Assembly (NCBI GenBank): GCA_902478545.1
Contig: CABSLA010000001.1
Coordinates: forward strand, 108,232-172,231
Reading direction: 5' to 3'
DNA: 64,000 bases
From: an uncultured Collinsella sp.
GTDB taxonomy: Bacteria; Actinomycetota; Coriobacteriia; Coriobacteriales; Coriobacteriaceae
Part shown: positions 1 through 8,733 of the stretch, piece after piece
How positions within the stretch are numbered: the first letter of the stretch is position 1
Layout of the letters: the number at the start of each line of letters is the position of its first letter
The notes under the pieces: model-generated
The model's input: only the letters and a program-made list of their open reading frames with translations
Database searches by the model: none
What the model was told of the DNA's origin: nothing
Position numbers and translations under genes: made by a program

Positions 1-631
1 CCTTGAGCGCCGAGCCCGCAAAGCAGGGAAACAACTTTCGCTCTGCGACCAGCCGCGAAAGCGTGGCAGTCGAAAGCTCCCCTGCGTCGAGAAACTCCTC
101 GAGCGCCGCCTCGTCCAACGCAGCAGCGTCCTCCTGAACGGCACCACCCACCAACAGTTCGCTGGCATCCAGGCAGCCCTCGGAAAGACGTTGCCCAAGC
201 TGTGCCAGCAAAACATCGCGGCCGGGATTCTCCAAATCGATTTTGTTGATAAAGATGAACGTCGGAATGTCATAGCGCGCAAGCAGGCGCCACAGGGTTT
301 CGGTGTGCCCCTGCACGCCGTCGTTGGCACCCACAACCAAAATCGCATAGTCGAGCGCGCGCAGCGTGCGCTCCGCCTCGGCCGAAAAATCGACGTGGCC
401 GGGCGCATCCACAAGCATGACGTGGGTATCGCCGTGGTCGAGCACGGCCTGCGACGAGAAGATCGTAATGCCGCGCTCGCGCTCGATCGCGTTAGTGTCC
501 AGATGCGAATCGCCATCGTCCACGCGGCCGCGCTTGCGAATGCGACCCACGTTGAACAACATGGCCTCGGCCAACGTGGTCTTGCCGGCATCGACATGCG
601 CCAAGATTCCAACGACTGCCTGCTTCGACAT
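1..631 (-). CDS. TetM-like ribosomal-protection/translation-factor GTPase (partial)
   Basis: The N-terminal 210 residues of a translational GTPase; the 3' end lies outside the window. The G-domain motifs are all visible: P-loop AHVDAGKTT near residue 11, ERGIT switch, DAPGH, and NKID. The order and spacing match TetM/TetO-type ribosomal protection proteins, which remove tetracycline from the ribosome, and the chromosomal 'translation factor GTPase' relatives whose role is less clear. The start is ATG at 631, preceded by AAGAGGAG. Whether it confers tetracycline resistance cannot be judged, because the C-terminal domain IV loop that contacts the drug site is missing. Confidence 0.85.
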   Translation of the reverse strand, partial: MSKQAVVGILAHVDAGKTTLAEAMLFNVGRIRKRGRVDDGDSHLDTNAIERERGITIFSSQAVLDHGDTHVMLVDAPGHVDFSAEAERTLRALDYAILVVGANDGVQGHTETLWRLLARYDIPTFIFINKIDLENPGRDVLLAQLGQRLSEGCLDASELLVGGAVQEDAAALDEAALEEFLDAGELSTATLSRLVAERKLFPCFAGSALK

Positions 632-826
632 GGCTCTCCTCTTATTACAAGCTACAAGCCCATCGCACGCGGCAACGGGCGTCCTCGTTCCACACTGGAT
701 GATACAATTTACGAGCCGGCGGGCGAAGCGGGCCCTATCCCCCGACCAAGCTCATCGCCCTGCGTTGCCGCGCGGCGATTTTCGTAGGTTCGCGCCTTGC
801 GAAAGCCGGCTTGCAAATCAGCGCAG

Positions 827-864
827 CGAACGAAAATGGCCCCACCCGGGACCATTTTCGTTCG
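827..864. terminator. Hairpin with 13-bp arms, probable terminator
   Basis: Perfect 13-bp arms CGAACGAAAATGG / CCATTTTCGTTCG flank a 12-nt loop, about 30 bases past the stop of the minus-strand acetyltransferase gene. It probably ends that transcript. The A/T-rich part lies inside the arms, and there is no long separate T tract. Confidence 0.55.
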
Positions 865-892
865 TGCGAATTGTTGACACGTGCCCCTACTC

Positions 893-1381
893 TTACGCCT
901 CACGCAGCCAGTCGAACGCAACACGCGGCGTGCCGTCCGACACATACACGACGCCGGCACGCTCGAACCCCGCCTTAATACTCGCGCCCTGCATGGGCAG
1001 GTTGTCCTGATGCGTGTCGATGCGCAGGTGATCGGCACGCTCCTTGGCAAAGGCAAACATCGCAGCCGCGATACCGTGCACGGTGCCATCGGACGCCACA
1101 CGGTGCAGCACGGCGTACGGAGTGTCGCTGCGCCATTGACCATCCTCAATTACGTCATAGCACTCGTCCGGGCCCGGCAAAAAGGCAAACGTCGCCACCA
1201 CGCGGCCATCGACTTCGCACACATAGCTGCCACCGGCGGCGATATCGGCAGCCAGTTGCTCGGCAGAAGGCGTGCCCTCGGGCCACTGTGTGGCGTTGCC
1301 ATGCGCGCGCATAAAGGCGCGGGCCGCGTCATAGATAGCCATGACAGCGGGAATGTCGGTATCGAGGGTTTTTCTGATCAT
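893..1381 (-). CDS. GNAT family N-acetyltransferase
   Basis: A 162-residue protein of the GNAT fold, expected to transfer an acetyl group from acetyl-CoA to an unidentified amine. It opens with MIRKTLDTDIPAVMAIYDAA, the usual first strand and helix. A central strand pair (YVCEVDGRVVATFAFL) is followed by a helix-rich acetyl-CoA region with HGIAAAMFAFAKERADHLRIDTH, where family members carry the pyrophosphate-binding loop. Length is typical. ATG at 1381 fits the family N-terminus; an upstream GTG at 1384 is also possible. Substrate unknown. Confidence 0.85.
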   Translation of the reverse strand: MIRKTLDTDIPAVMAIYDAARAFMRAHGNATQWPEGTPSAEQLAADIAAGGSYVCEVDGRVVATFAFLPGPDECYDVIEDGQWRSDTPYAVLHRVASDGTVHGIAAAMFAFAKERADHLRIDTHQDNLPMQGASIKAGFERAGVVYVSDGTPRVAFDWLREA

Positions 1382-1452
1382 CACGCGGCGACCTCACGTT
1401 TATTGGTATCACTTTGATTGAGCAATGATACCAACGTTTGGAGAGGGGCGCG

Positions 1453-1755
1453 ATGCAGATGGGGAGCAAAAAGCGAGCCGCCTGGTCAAAAGCAAAAAGC
1501 GAGTTTTTGAGCACTGCCACCGGCGGCGATATGAGCGACCTGTTTGCACGCGAGGACGAGCGCCGCGACGCCCTGGACGCCGAGCGCAATGAGGCCTGGC
1601 GCTACAAATCGTGCGAGCGCAAAAACCGTTACGACACGCGCGTCGAGGCCGAGGCAGTTATGGCCGACTGCGAAAGCCGCGGGCGGCGCGGTTTGGCCTG
1701 CTACAAATGCGAATACTGCGGCGGCTGGCACCTGACATCGCACCCTTGGAAATAG
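1453..1755 (+). CDS. Small basic protein with C-terminal zinc-binding motif
   Basis: A 100-residue hypothetical protein. The N-terminal half is charged and probably helical (KKRAAWSKAKSEF, EDERRDALDAERNEAWRY). The C-terminus carries ACYKCEYCGGWHLT, a CxxC with a nearby His, plus an upstream Cys pair, suggesting a small zinc knuckle. ATG at 1453 follows GAGAGGGG at good spacing and is preferred over an in-frame TTG at 1438. The gene is divergent from the acetyltransferase, with about 70 bases between starts. Function not recognised; nucleic-acid binding is only a guess from charge and zinc motif. Confidence 0.65.
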   Translation: MQMGSKKRAAWSKAKSEFLSTATGGDMSDLFAREDERRDALDAERNEAWRYKSCERKNRYDTRVEAEAVMADCESRGRRGLACYKCEYCGGWHLTSHPWK

Positions 1756-1803
1756 GCACCGCATCGGCACGGCACTGACGGAGCGCCAACCGTCGCACGC
1801 AAG

Positions 1804-2508
1804 CTATGGACGCGGCGGTACCAAAACGTCGTAGCGAACGGCCTTGCCCGCAAGTTGATAGCTCGGCTTAACGCCGGCAAGCAGTGGCCCCTTCACCGGT
1901 CGCTTGATAACGACCTTGCGCGGGCGCACCGCAAGCGCAGCTTCAACCAGCGTCTCCTCATCGGCGCACGGCTGTTCCAGATGATGCAAGAGTTGGAACT
2001 TCTTTTTGACCGCCGCGCTCTTGGTGCGTTCAGGAAACATGGGGTCCAGATATACCACGTCGGGAGTCGCGAGCTCGCCCTGCTCGATTAGCTCAGTTAC
2101 ATGGTGAAGGCCGGCAATGCTGTCCTCGCCGGCATGTAAGCGCATGCGCGCCACAGCTGTCGCAAGCGCCGGATCATCTGCCGCGCGATCCAAGGCATCC
2201 TTGAGGAGCGCCGCGATCACGCAATCCTGTTCATATAGATCGACGGAAAAGCCCGCGGCAGCCAGCAGCAGCGAATCCTCGCCAAAGCCTGCCGTGGCGT
2301 CAATCGCCCATGGGCTCTCGATGCCTTTTGTGCGCGCGGCCTTTACCAGCAGCTCTTGCTGCAGACGGCCCCGCTTGAGCCGCGGAAGCATGCGGCCAAA
2401 ATCGGCACGCAGCTCCATCGTGCCGTCGGTGAGCGTGAGGCCCTCGGGCTTCCCGGTCAGCTCAAGCCCCGCGGCCCGAGCAACAGAAAAGGGATCGACG
2501 ACACCCAT
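1804..2508 (-). CDS. rsmJ: 16S rRNA (guanine1516-N2)-methyltransferase RsmJ
   Basis: A 234-residue class I SAM-dependent methyltransferase. RsmJ modifies G1516 of 16S rRNA in the small subunit. Visible signatures are DATAGFGEDSLLLAAAG (SAM-binding motif I) and YLDPMFPERTKSAAVKKK, the catalytic DPMFPxR motif that is diagnostic of the RsmJ/YhiQ family. The C-terminal KVVIKRPVKGPLL also matches. The start was set at ATG 2508 because AAGGAG sits five bases upstream; a GTG two codons earlier would leave no spacing. Confidence 0.9.
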   Translation of the reverse strand: MGVVDPFSVARAAGLELTGKPEGLTLTDGTMELRADFGRMLPRLKRGRLQQELLVKAARTKGIESPWAIDATAGFGEDSLLLAAAGFSVDLYEQDCVIAALLKDALDRAADDPALATAVARMRLHAGEDSIAGLHHVTELIEQGELATPDVVYLDPMFPERTKSAAVKKKFQLLHHLEQPCADEETLVEAALAVRPRKVVIKRPVKGPLLAGVKPSYQLAGKAVRYDVLVPPRP

Positions 2509-2571
2509 GGACACTCCTTAACAAGCAAAACGAATACGTGAGCGCCGTTCATGTCGGCACCCAACCGTCCG

Positions 2572-2715
2572 CTATTGTCCCACATGCGACATGGCCCACA
2601 GCATCCCAATGCAAAGCACCGCCATCAATCCCGTGCACACGGCAGCGATCGCAGAATCACTTATGCGCCTTCCCAACGACCGCGGTTCACGCACTTGCCC
2701 TGCTCCGTACATCAT
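2572..2715 (-). CDS. 47-residue single-pass membrane protein
   Basis: A short frame with a very strong ribosome binding site (AAGGAGGAGCC directly before ATG). It encodes a basic N-terminus (about residues 1-20, with REPRSLGRRISD) and one hydrophobic segment (about residues 22-42, AIAAVCTGLMAVLCIGMLWA), ending in SHVGQ. The layout predicts a small single-span inner membrane protein with a cytoplasmic basic start. It lies alone upstream of rsmJ, on the same strand and 64 bases before it, so the two may be co-transcribed. No family recognised. Confidence 0.6.
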   Translation of the reverse strand: MMYGAGQVREPRSLGRRISDSAIAAVCTGLMAVLCIGMLWAMSHVGQ

Positions 2716-2942
2716 GGCTCCTCCTTGAGACCAGCTCTTACCATGGACCCATCATCGCAGCGCCGCGCATACGCTGCCATCGATTTGACTTACGCCCAGC
2801 TTTCTTTTTTGAAAGGTTGGACCGTGCGGGCAAGAGACGCTTTCAAACGCATGCATCGCCGCGTTGAACTACAATGTGCTTCACCATATGTGCAGTACAT
2901 TGGGTGCGCCAAGTTGGCGTACTCGTATCGAAAGGACCAGCC

Positions 2943-3344
2943 ATGAGCTTCACTCGCAAGACTCTCAAAATCCTTGCTCTCATCTACTTTGTTTTGGGCA
3001 TCGCCAGCCTCGTCACCGCCGGCGTCGGTATCGCCACGGGCGGTCTCGATTCCACGTACGGTTCGTACGCCACGCTCGCAGCGGTCGTGCTTATCGCCAA
3101 GGGTCTCGTCGACCTTGCCGCAGGCGTCGCCGGTATCAAGGGCGCCAACAAGCCTTCGCAGGTGGACGGCGCGTTTAAGCTCGGTATTGTTGCCGCGGTC
3201 GCCACGCTTGCCCAAGCGGTGCTCACGCTTCCCGCGTTTGGCGGCGACGCCATCAACTTTGGCGCCTTTGTCATCGTGGTGTACGACCTGTTCTTTGTCC
3301 AGCAGGCACACGCCGTTAAGGCCGAGAACAAGGACCGCCTGTAA
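2943..3344 (+). CDS. Four-span small membrane protein
   Basis: A 133-residue hydrophobic protein with four predicted membrane segments, roughly residues 8-30, 42-64, 78-98 and 104-122. These are separated by short loops rich in Gly and Ala, with a basic KAENKDRL end. ATG 2943 is preceded by GAAAGGA. It stands alone and is followed by a hairpin terminator. It resembles many small uncharacterised actinobacterial membrane proteins; no catalytic or transport signature is seen. Confidence 0.75.
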   Translation: MSFTRKTLKILALIYFVLGIASLVTAGVGIATGGLDSTYGSYATLAAVVLIAKGLVDLAAGVAGIKGANKPSQVDGAFKLGIVAAVATLAQAVLTLPAFGGDAINFGAFVIVVYDLFFVQQAHAVKAENKDRL

Positions 3345-3381
3345 GCGCTCGCTTCTCATAACCTCTGCAGCCAAGCAACTA

Positions 3382-3419
3382 AAAAGGGCCGATCGCGCAT
3401 CTCCGCGGTCGGCCCTTTA
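3382..3419 (+). terminator. Rho-independent terminator of the small membrane protein gene
   Basis: Arms AAAGGGCCGA and TCGGCCCTTT enclose a loop of about 18 bases, flanked by A and T residues, 37 bases after the stop codon at 3344. Confidence 0.7.
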
Positions 3420-3472
3420 CGTTTGCCCAGATAAAACCTACCAAAATAAACCTGTCCCTTTTTGGCAGGTTG

Positions 3473-4288
3473 TTAGCTGTGGCGGTACTCGGCGATGATG
3501 AAGTCGATGTCAGTCTGAAGGGTATCGAGGTTTGCCAGGCGCTCTTTGTCGGCGGGGCGCGTGCGGTAGTAGTACGGCGTCATCTGGAACACCGCCTCGA
3601 TGTCCGCCTGGGTCTGAAGCGTAATATTCGCAGACACCCGCTGCGTTCCGACCAACTCGAGCTCGGTGGTCTTCGGCAGCTTCTCGTCGTTAAGGTACGG
3701 CGTGTCGTAGAGTACCTCCTTGAGCCCAAACAGATGGCGGGCACCCGGCACCACGGTGTAGAGCGAACCCTCCGGTGCCAGCACGCGGGCAAACTCGCGC
3801 TCATTAAAGGGAGCAAAGAGCTCGGTCACCATATCGAAGGCGCCATCGGGCACGGGGATATCCTTCATGTTGGCCACAAAATAGGTCGCATCGCCGCGCT
3901 TGGCCGCAAGGCGCACCATCTCTTTGCCCAGGTCGAACCCGTAAGCATCCACGCCCGGCACTGCGCCCATGGCGCTGGTGTAATAGCCCTCGCCGCAGCA
4001 AATATCGAGCAAGGTCATGGAGCCGTTCGCAGACGCTGCACGCCCAGACACCTGTTTGCGCACCAGTTCAACCATCGCATCGCGCAACGGCGCGTAGTAT
4101 CCACGGTTCAGAAAGTCACGGCGGCTGCGTGCCTGCGACTTGGGATCACCCATAGAGTCGCCGCTCTTGGACGAGCGCAGTAGGTACAGATAACCCTCGC
4201 GCGCACGGTCAAACCGGTGTCCGCCCGCGCATGCAGCACCACGCTCGTCGTCCACCAGCGGCTCATGGCAAACGGGACACAACAACAT
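3473..4288 (-). CDS. rlmA: RlmA-type 23S rRNA (guanine-N1)-methyltransferase
   Basis: A 271-residue protein with an N-terminal zinc finger (CPVC at residues 4-7, then C and H about 13-17 residues later) joined to a class I methyltransferase domain with LLDICCGEGYYT as SAM motif I. The zinc-finger-then-FDRAREGYLYLL order is typical of RlmA, which methylates G745 or G748 in 23S helix 35. In Gram-positive bacteria the G748 version (TlrB-like) can give tylosin tolerance; which position is modified here cannot be read from the sequence. ATG 4288 follows AAGGAG at five bases. Confidence 0.82.
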   Translation of the reverse strand: MLLCPVCHEPLVDDERGAACAGGHRFDRAREGYLYLLRSSKSGDSMGDPKSQARSRRDFLNRGYYAPLRDAMVELVRKQVSGRAASANGSMTLLDICCGEGYYTSAMGAVPGVDAYGFDLGKEMVRLAAKRGDATYFVANMKDIPVPDGAFDMVTELFAPFNEREFARVLAPEGSLYTVVPGARHLFGLKEVLYDTPYLNDEKLPKTTELELVGTQRVSANITLQTQADIEAVFQMTPYYYRTRPADKERLANLDTLQTDIDFIIAEYRHS

Positions 4289-4344
4289 GGCAACTCCTTA
4301 GCGCGAACAACACAACGCCCTCCATTGTCGCACGCCTTCCCCAC

Positions 4345-4397
4345 CTAGTCATTGGGGACGTTCTTAAACGACTAGTCATTCAAGAACGTCCCCAATA
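4345..4397. repeat. Palindromic repeat, GGGGACGTTCTT family, copy 1
   Basis: Arms GGGGACGTTCTT (4354-4365) and AAGAACGTCCCC (4382-4393) with an ACTAGT-containing loop. The same unit returns at 18775-18858 and 29001-29063. A decayed relative follows at 4414-4466 (GTCCCC and CGTCCCT with GCCGAC). The element sits between the divergent rlmA and MATE genes and looks like a REP-type intergenic repeat. Confidence 0.85.
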
Positions 4398-4531
4398 ACC
4401 AGTTAGAAGAGATAAGGAGTGTCCCCAGCTGCCGACAGAAAAGGAACGTCCCTAAGTGCCGACTGGTTGCATTAGGAGTATCATCGTCTGCGCAAATAAG
4501 CACGAAAGAGCATATTAGAGATTGAGAGCGT

Positions 4532-5914
4532 ATGGCTGATACCGTATCTAAGCACATTGACATGACCACCGGCTCGTTGTGGCGCAATATTCCCCTGTTC
4601 GCCTTCCCCGTGGCCGCCACGAGCATCTTGGAGCAGCTGTCGAACCTCATCGCCACGGTCATTATCGGTAACTTCTCGGGCGACCAGGGAACCCTCGCCA
4701 TGGCGGCGGTCGGCTCCAATGTTCCGCTTACCAGTCTTATGCTCAACCTGTTTATTGGCATGTCGCTTGGCTCCAATGTGGTCATCGCCAACGCTATCGG
4801 CCGCAACGATCAGAATATGGTCAACCGCGCCGTCCATACCTCGATTTTAATGGCGCTCGTGGGTTTTATCGTCATCGCGCTGGGCGAGATCTTTGCCGAG
4901 CCCATGCTCGCCGCGCTCAACGTTCCCGCCGAGACCATGCCGCTCGCTTCGCTCTACCTGCGCGTCTTTTTGCTGAGCATGCCCTCGATTTTGCTCTACA
5001 ACTTTGAGGCCGCGATCTTCCGCTCCGTCGGCATCACCCGCATGCCGCTGCAGGCGCTTGCCGTGTCCACCGTCCTCAACATTGGCCTGGACCTCATCTT
5101 TGTCCCTGTACTCCACTGGGGCGTCGCGGGCGTCGCCATCGCCACCGCCATCGCTTACACCGTCAGCGCCGCTACGCTCTTTATCCGCCTACTCAAGACC
5201 GACTCCGTCGTCCGCGTCACCCCACGCGACCTGGCTATCGACCCCGTCGCCCTCAAGCGCATCGTCAAGATTGGCCTGCCCGCCGGCATCCAAAGCGCCG
5301 TCTTTGCCGTCGCCAACATCATCATCCAGTCCGCCATCAACAGCCTGGGCACCGAGGTCATGGCGGCATCGAGCGCCGCTATGAGCTTGGAGTACGTGTG
5401 CTATAACCTGCTCAACAGCTTTAGCCAGGCTTGCACCACCTTTGTGGGACAAAACCACGGTGCCCGCCAGATCGACCGCTGCACCAAAACGCTCAAGGTC
5501 TGCCTGGTCGAAGGCGGTATCGTCGCGCTCACCACAATTATCGTTATTGTCGGCCTGGGGCGTGAGATCTTGTCGCTGTTCAACAGTGATCCCAACATCG
5601 TCTCGATCGGCTATATCCGCGTGTGCTCGATCTTCCCGGCGTACGCCTTTAGCATGTTCTACGAAAACATGTCCGGCTACCTGCGCGGCTTTGGTATCTC
5701 GCTCACGCCCGCCCTCATCACCATGATCTGCGTCTGCGGCATTCGCTTCTATTGGGTATTCTGCGTGTTCCCGCACTTCCGCACCTTTGCGAACATCATG
5801 ATGGTCTACCCCATCAGCCTGGGCACCACGGCGTTCTTTATGGTCGTGGCGGTGCTACTCTGCCACCCGGCACGCACCTATCGCGCCACCCAAGCCAAAG
5901 CGACAGCCCGCTAA
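4532..5914 (+). CDS. MATE family efflux transporter
   Basis: A 460-residue polytopic protein with about twelve predicted spans arranged as two similar halves, the fold of MATE exporters that expel cationic drugs or metabolites using a Na+ or H+ gradient. Family marks include LWRNIPLFAFPVAATSILEQL at the start, SNVPLTSLMLNLFIGMSLG, and the second-half FVGQNHGARQIDRC, matching the conserved GQN-GA motif. ATG 4532 has only a weak GAGAG upstream. It converges with the LysR gene 28 bases downstream. Substrate unknown. Confidence 0.9.
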   Translation: MADTVSKHIDMTTGSLWRNIPLFAFPVAATSILEQLSNLIATVIIGNFSGDQGTLAMAAVGSNVPLTSLMLNLFIGMSLGSNVVIANAIGRNDQNMVNRAVHTSILMALVGFIVIALGEIFAEPMLAALNVPAETMPLASLYLRVFLLSMPSILLYNFEAAIFRSVGITRMPLQALAVSTVLNIGLDLIFVPVLHWGVAGVAIATAIAYTVSAATLFIRLLKTDSVVRVTPRDLAIDPVALKRIVKIGLPAGIQSAVFAVANIIIQSAINSLGTEVMAASSAAMSLEYVCYNLLNSFSQACTTFVGQNHGARQIDRCTKTLKVCLVEGGIVALTTIIVIVGLGREILSLFNSDPNIVSIGYIRVCSIFPAYAFSMFYENMSGYLRGFGISLTPALITMICVCGIRFYWVFCVFPHFRTFANIMMVYPISLGTTAFFMVVAVLLCHPARTYRATQAKATAR

Positions 5915-5941
5915 ACACCGCACCCAACGCTACGCCAGTCA

Positions 5942-6808
5942 TTAATTGACAATATGCGAGCTCATATAGTCGATAAAGCGCCTCGTGGCGATAGGCATGG
6001 TGTCCCAGCTGCGCCAGGCCGCCACCACGTCGCGCGAGGGGGCATGCACGATGGGCCGCACACGAATATCGGCTCGCATGCCCTCCACAGTACGACGGTA
6101 GAGCATGCTCACGCCTAGGCCCTCCTCCACCATCGCCATGATGGTGTAGTCGTCGGTGACCTCGCTCGTCACGTGCGGCGACAGGCCATGCGCCGCGAAT
6201 GCATCGAGCACCAGGCTCTGTTCGCCCTCATCCAGAAGCACAAACGGCTCGGAAGCCAGGTCGGCGAGTGTCACCTTTTCCTTTGCCGCCAGCGGATGCG
6301 CGACAGGCAACAGTGCCACCAACTCGTCGTGATAGACCACGCGCTTCTCGAGGCCAGCGGTAAACCCGCGTGCCGTAAAGCAAAAATCGACCACGCCATC
6401 GTGCACCCATTGGGCGTTGCGCGTGTAGTCGCCCTGCTTAAGGGTAAAGCGTACGCCCGGGTGCAGCGCCCCAAAGTCGCGGATCACACGCGGTAACACG
6501 GTTCGACTCACGTTGGTAAACGTCGCGATGCGAATATCGGTCGACGAAAGCCCCAGCAACTCCTGGCGCTTGCCCTCGAGCTCAGCCTCGGCAGTCACAA
6601 TCTGGCGCAGATACGGCAGATATTGTTTACCGTCGCGCGTAAGCGAAACGCCCTGCTTACCGCGCTCGATAAGCGTGGTACCCAGCTCGCGCTCGAGTGC
6701 CTTGACGGCCTGGCTCACCGCACTTTGCGTATAGCCCAGCTCGTCCGCCGCGCCCTTAAGACTGCCGCGATCGACCACCATACAAACAATCTGATACCGC
6801 GATGCCAT
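5942..6808 (-). CDS. LysR family transcriptional regulator
   Basis: A 288-residue regulator. The N-terminal winged helix (about residues 1-60) has GSLKGAADELGYTQSAVSQAVKALERELGTTLIERGKQGVSLT, the classic LysR helix-turn-helix and wing. The remaining two-lobed effector domain (about 90-285) resembles periplasmic binding folds. It is divergent from the EamA transporter at 6967, with 158 bases between starts, so that transporter is its likely target. Effector unknown. Confidence 0.9.
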   Translation of the reverse strand: MASRYQIVCMVVDRGSLKGAADELGYTQSAVSQAVKALERELGTTLIERGKQGVSLTRDGKQYLPYLRQIVTAEAELEGKRQELLGLSSTDIRIATFTNVSRTVLPRVIRDFGALHPGVRFTLKQGDYTRNAQWVHDGVVDFCFTARGFTAGLEKRVVYHDELVALLPVAHPLAAKEKVTLADLASEPFVLLDEGEQSLVLDAFAAHGLSPHVTSEVTDDYTIMAMVEEGLGVSMLYRRTVEGMRADIRVRPIVHAPSRDVVAAWRSWDTMPIATRRFIDYMSSHIVN

Positions 6809-6966
6809 TGTGCCTCCCCATCAATGCAGCCGTAAAACGTTTTGCCAGGGCTTTTTCTGCCAACATTAGTTTTTCTTAATCATACTGAAGATACATTCGC
6901 TTTACTACATCCACATCTGAGAGCAGAATCCTTTTTGCGAAACCGTTCTGTAACAAAAGGAGTCCC

Positions 6967-7869
6967 ATGGATCGCAAAAAAGCAATCGCGCTCTCATTTT
7001 CCGTTCCCGTCGCATGGGGCTTTTCGTATCCCCTCATGAAGATCGGCATGGACAGCATGAACGCCACGAGCATCGTCGCGCTACGCTGCATCATCGCCTT
7101 TGTGGTCTGCCTGCTGCTCTTCCACAAGCACGCGTTGCGCATCAACCGCGACCTTATGGTCCGTGCCGCCATCATCGGCGCCATTATGGCAACCGAGCTC
7201 ACCTGCATGTGCCTGGGCTCCAGCCTCACCTCCGCCTCCACCGCCGGCTTTTTGCAGAGCCTGACGGTCGTGATCGTGCCGTTTGCCAACGCCGCCCTGC
7301 TGCGTCGCGCCCCCGAGCGCAAAGTGCTCGTCGGCACCGCCATCGTCACCTGCGGTATGTTGCTGCTCTCGGGCGCAGACTTTACCAGCCTGAATCCCGG
7401 CGCGATCATCATGCTGCTCTCGGCCTTTATCTATGCCAGCCACATCATCGTGGCCAAGCGCTTTGTCGAAGAAGTCGATCCGCTGGCTCTGGGCGTTTGG
7501 CAGCTGGGCTTTGGCGGCTTGTTCTCGGGCATCGCCGCATTCACCTTTGGCGGCTTCACGCTTCCCAGTACGCCCAGCGAGATCGTGGTCGTCATTGCGC
7601 TCGCACTCATCTGCTCTGCTTACGGCTTTATCACCCAAACGCTCGTGCAGCCCCACGTGCCCGCCGAGACCACTGGCTTCGCCTTCTCGCTCGAGCCGGT
7701 CTGCTCCGCCGTCTTCTCGTTCTTCCTGGTCGGCGAGGTTCTGAGCCCCATCGCCTTCTTTGGCGCCGCCCTCATCCTCACCGGCGTCATGGTGGCAACC
7801 GTCGAGCTTCCGCGCCTCCGCGCACATGGACAGGCTCGCATGACAGGAGCGCCCGAGCACGTCTCGTAG
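6967..7869 (+). CDS. EamA/DMT family transporter
   Basis: A 300-residue membrane protein with ten predicted spans in two EamA repeats (about 8-140 and 148-285), the drug/metabolite transporter layout. The start MDRKKAIALSFSVPVAWGFSYPLMKIGMD and the second-repeat end GEVLSPIAFFGAALILTGVMVATVE are typical. ATG 6967 has AAAAGGAG in front. Probably controlled by the divergent LysR protein. Substrate cannot be read. Confidence 0.88.
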   Translation: MDRKKAIALSFSVPVAWGFSYPLMKIGMDSMNATSIVALRCIIAFVVCLLLFHKHALRINRDLMVRAAIIGAIMATELTCMCLGSSLTSASTAGFLQSLTVVIVPFANAALLRRAPERKVLVGTAIVTCGMLLLSGADFTSLNPGAIIMLLSAFIYASHIIVAKRFVEEVDPLALGVWQLGFGGLFSGIAAFTFGGFTLPSTPSEIVVVIALALICSAYGFITQTLVQPHVPAETTGFAFSLEPVCSAVFSFFLVGEVLSPIAFFGAALILTGVMVATVELPRLRAHGQARMTGAPEHVS

Positions 7870-7957
7870 ACCCCGCTCTTCATACAGCCGCGGCATAAAG
7901 GCAACCGGTGCGCCTTTACAATAGATACCGACAGAGCATCTGACGTAAAGGAGCGCC

Positions 7958-8683
7958 ATGGACGCCGCGACCCGCGACCGCAACATAGCAACTTGGTTGG
8001 GCGATGCACCGCAGCCGGTACGTAACACTACGAACCAGCTGCTCGAGCGCATCGCCCTTTTGCGTGCCGAGCAGACTATCTACCCGGCACAAGACGACAT
8101 CCTCAATGCCCTCGCCTACACGCCGGCCAACCAGGTCAAGGTTGTCATCTTGGGTCAAGACCCCTATCACGGACCCAACCAGGCCATGGGGCTGTCGTTC
8201 TCGGTCCCCGCGACGCAAACCAAGTTGCCGCCGAGTCTGCGCAACATTTACAAGGAACTCAAAGCCGATCTGAGTTGCCCCATTCCCGCCACGGGAGATC
8301 TTACGCCATGGGCACAACAGGGCGTCCTGCTCCTCAACACCACGCTCACTGTGCGCGAGCATGCCGCGAACTCGCACGCCAAACTGGGCTGGAGCACGCT
8401 CACCGACTACGTTATCGAACGCTGCTGTCAGCTGCCCCAACCGGTAGTCTTTTTGGCATGGGGCCGCTTTGCCCAGCAGATGGTCGAGGGCAAGCTCGCC
8501 GCGACCGGCGCGGGCAAGGCAACCGACAAGTTCTGCCTGGCCTCCACGCACCCCTCGCCGCTTTCGGCCAACCGTGCCACGGTAGAACTCCCCGCCTTTA
8601 TGGGGTCGCGTCCCTTCTCGGCAGCCAATCGGCTACTCGAACAGCACGGCTCGACCCCCGTTAACTGGACTTGCATCGGCTAA
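7958..8683 (+). CDS. ung: Uracil-DNA glycosylase
   Basis: A 241-residue family 1 UDG that removes uracil from DNA to start base-excision repair. The water-activating loop GQDPYHG is at residues 66-72, with catalytic Asp68, and the DNA-intercalating loop HPSPLSA is near residue 190. LLLNTTLTVR, lining the uracil pocket, is also present. Length is normal. ATG 7958 follows AAAGGAG. It ends in a terminator shared with the convergent SDR gene. Confidence 0.97.
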   Translation: MDAATRDRNIATWLGDAPQPVRNTTNQLLERIALLRAEQTIYPAQDDILNALAYTPANQVKVVILGQDPYHGPNQAMGLSFSVPATQTKLPPSLRNIYKELKADLSCPIPATGDLTPWAQQGVLLLNTTLTVREHAANSHAKLGWSTLTDYVIERCCQLPQPVVFLAWGRFAQQMVEGKLAATGAGKATDKFCLASTHPSPLSANRATVELPAFMGSRPFSAANRLLEQHGSTPVNWTCIG

Positions 8684-8697
8684 AAATCGATACATCA

Positions 8698-8732
8698 AAA
8701 ACGCGCCCGACAGCTTTCCATCGGGCGCGTTT
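8698..8732. terminator. Bidirectional terminator between ung and the SDR gene
   Basis: Arms AAACGCGCCCGA and TCGGGCGCGTTT with a short loop, between two convergent stop codons. A and T runs flank both sides, so it can serve both strands. Confidence 0.8.
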
Positions 8733-8733
8733 C

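Noticed and set aside
4414..4466. Promoter or regulatory site before the MATE gene
   Set aside because: It reads as a decayed version of the neighbouring REP-like repeat rather than a defined operator.
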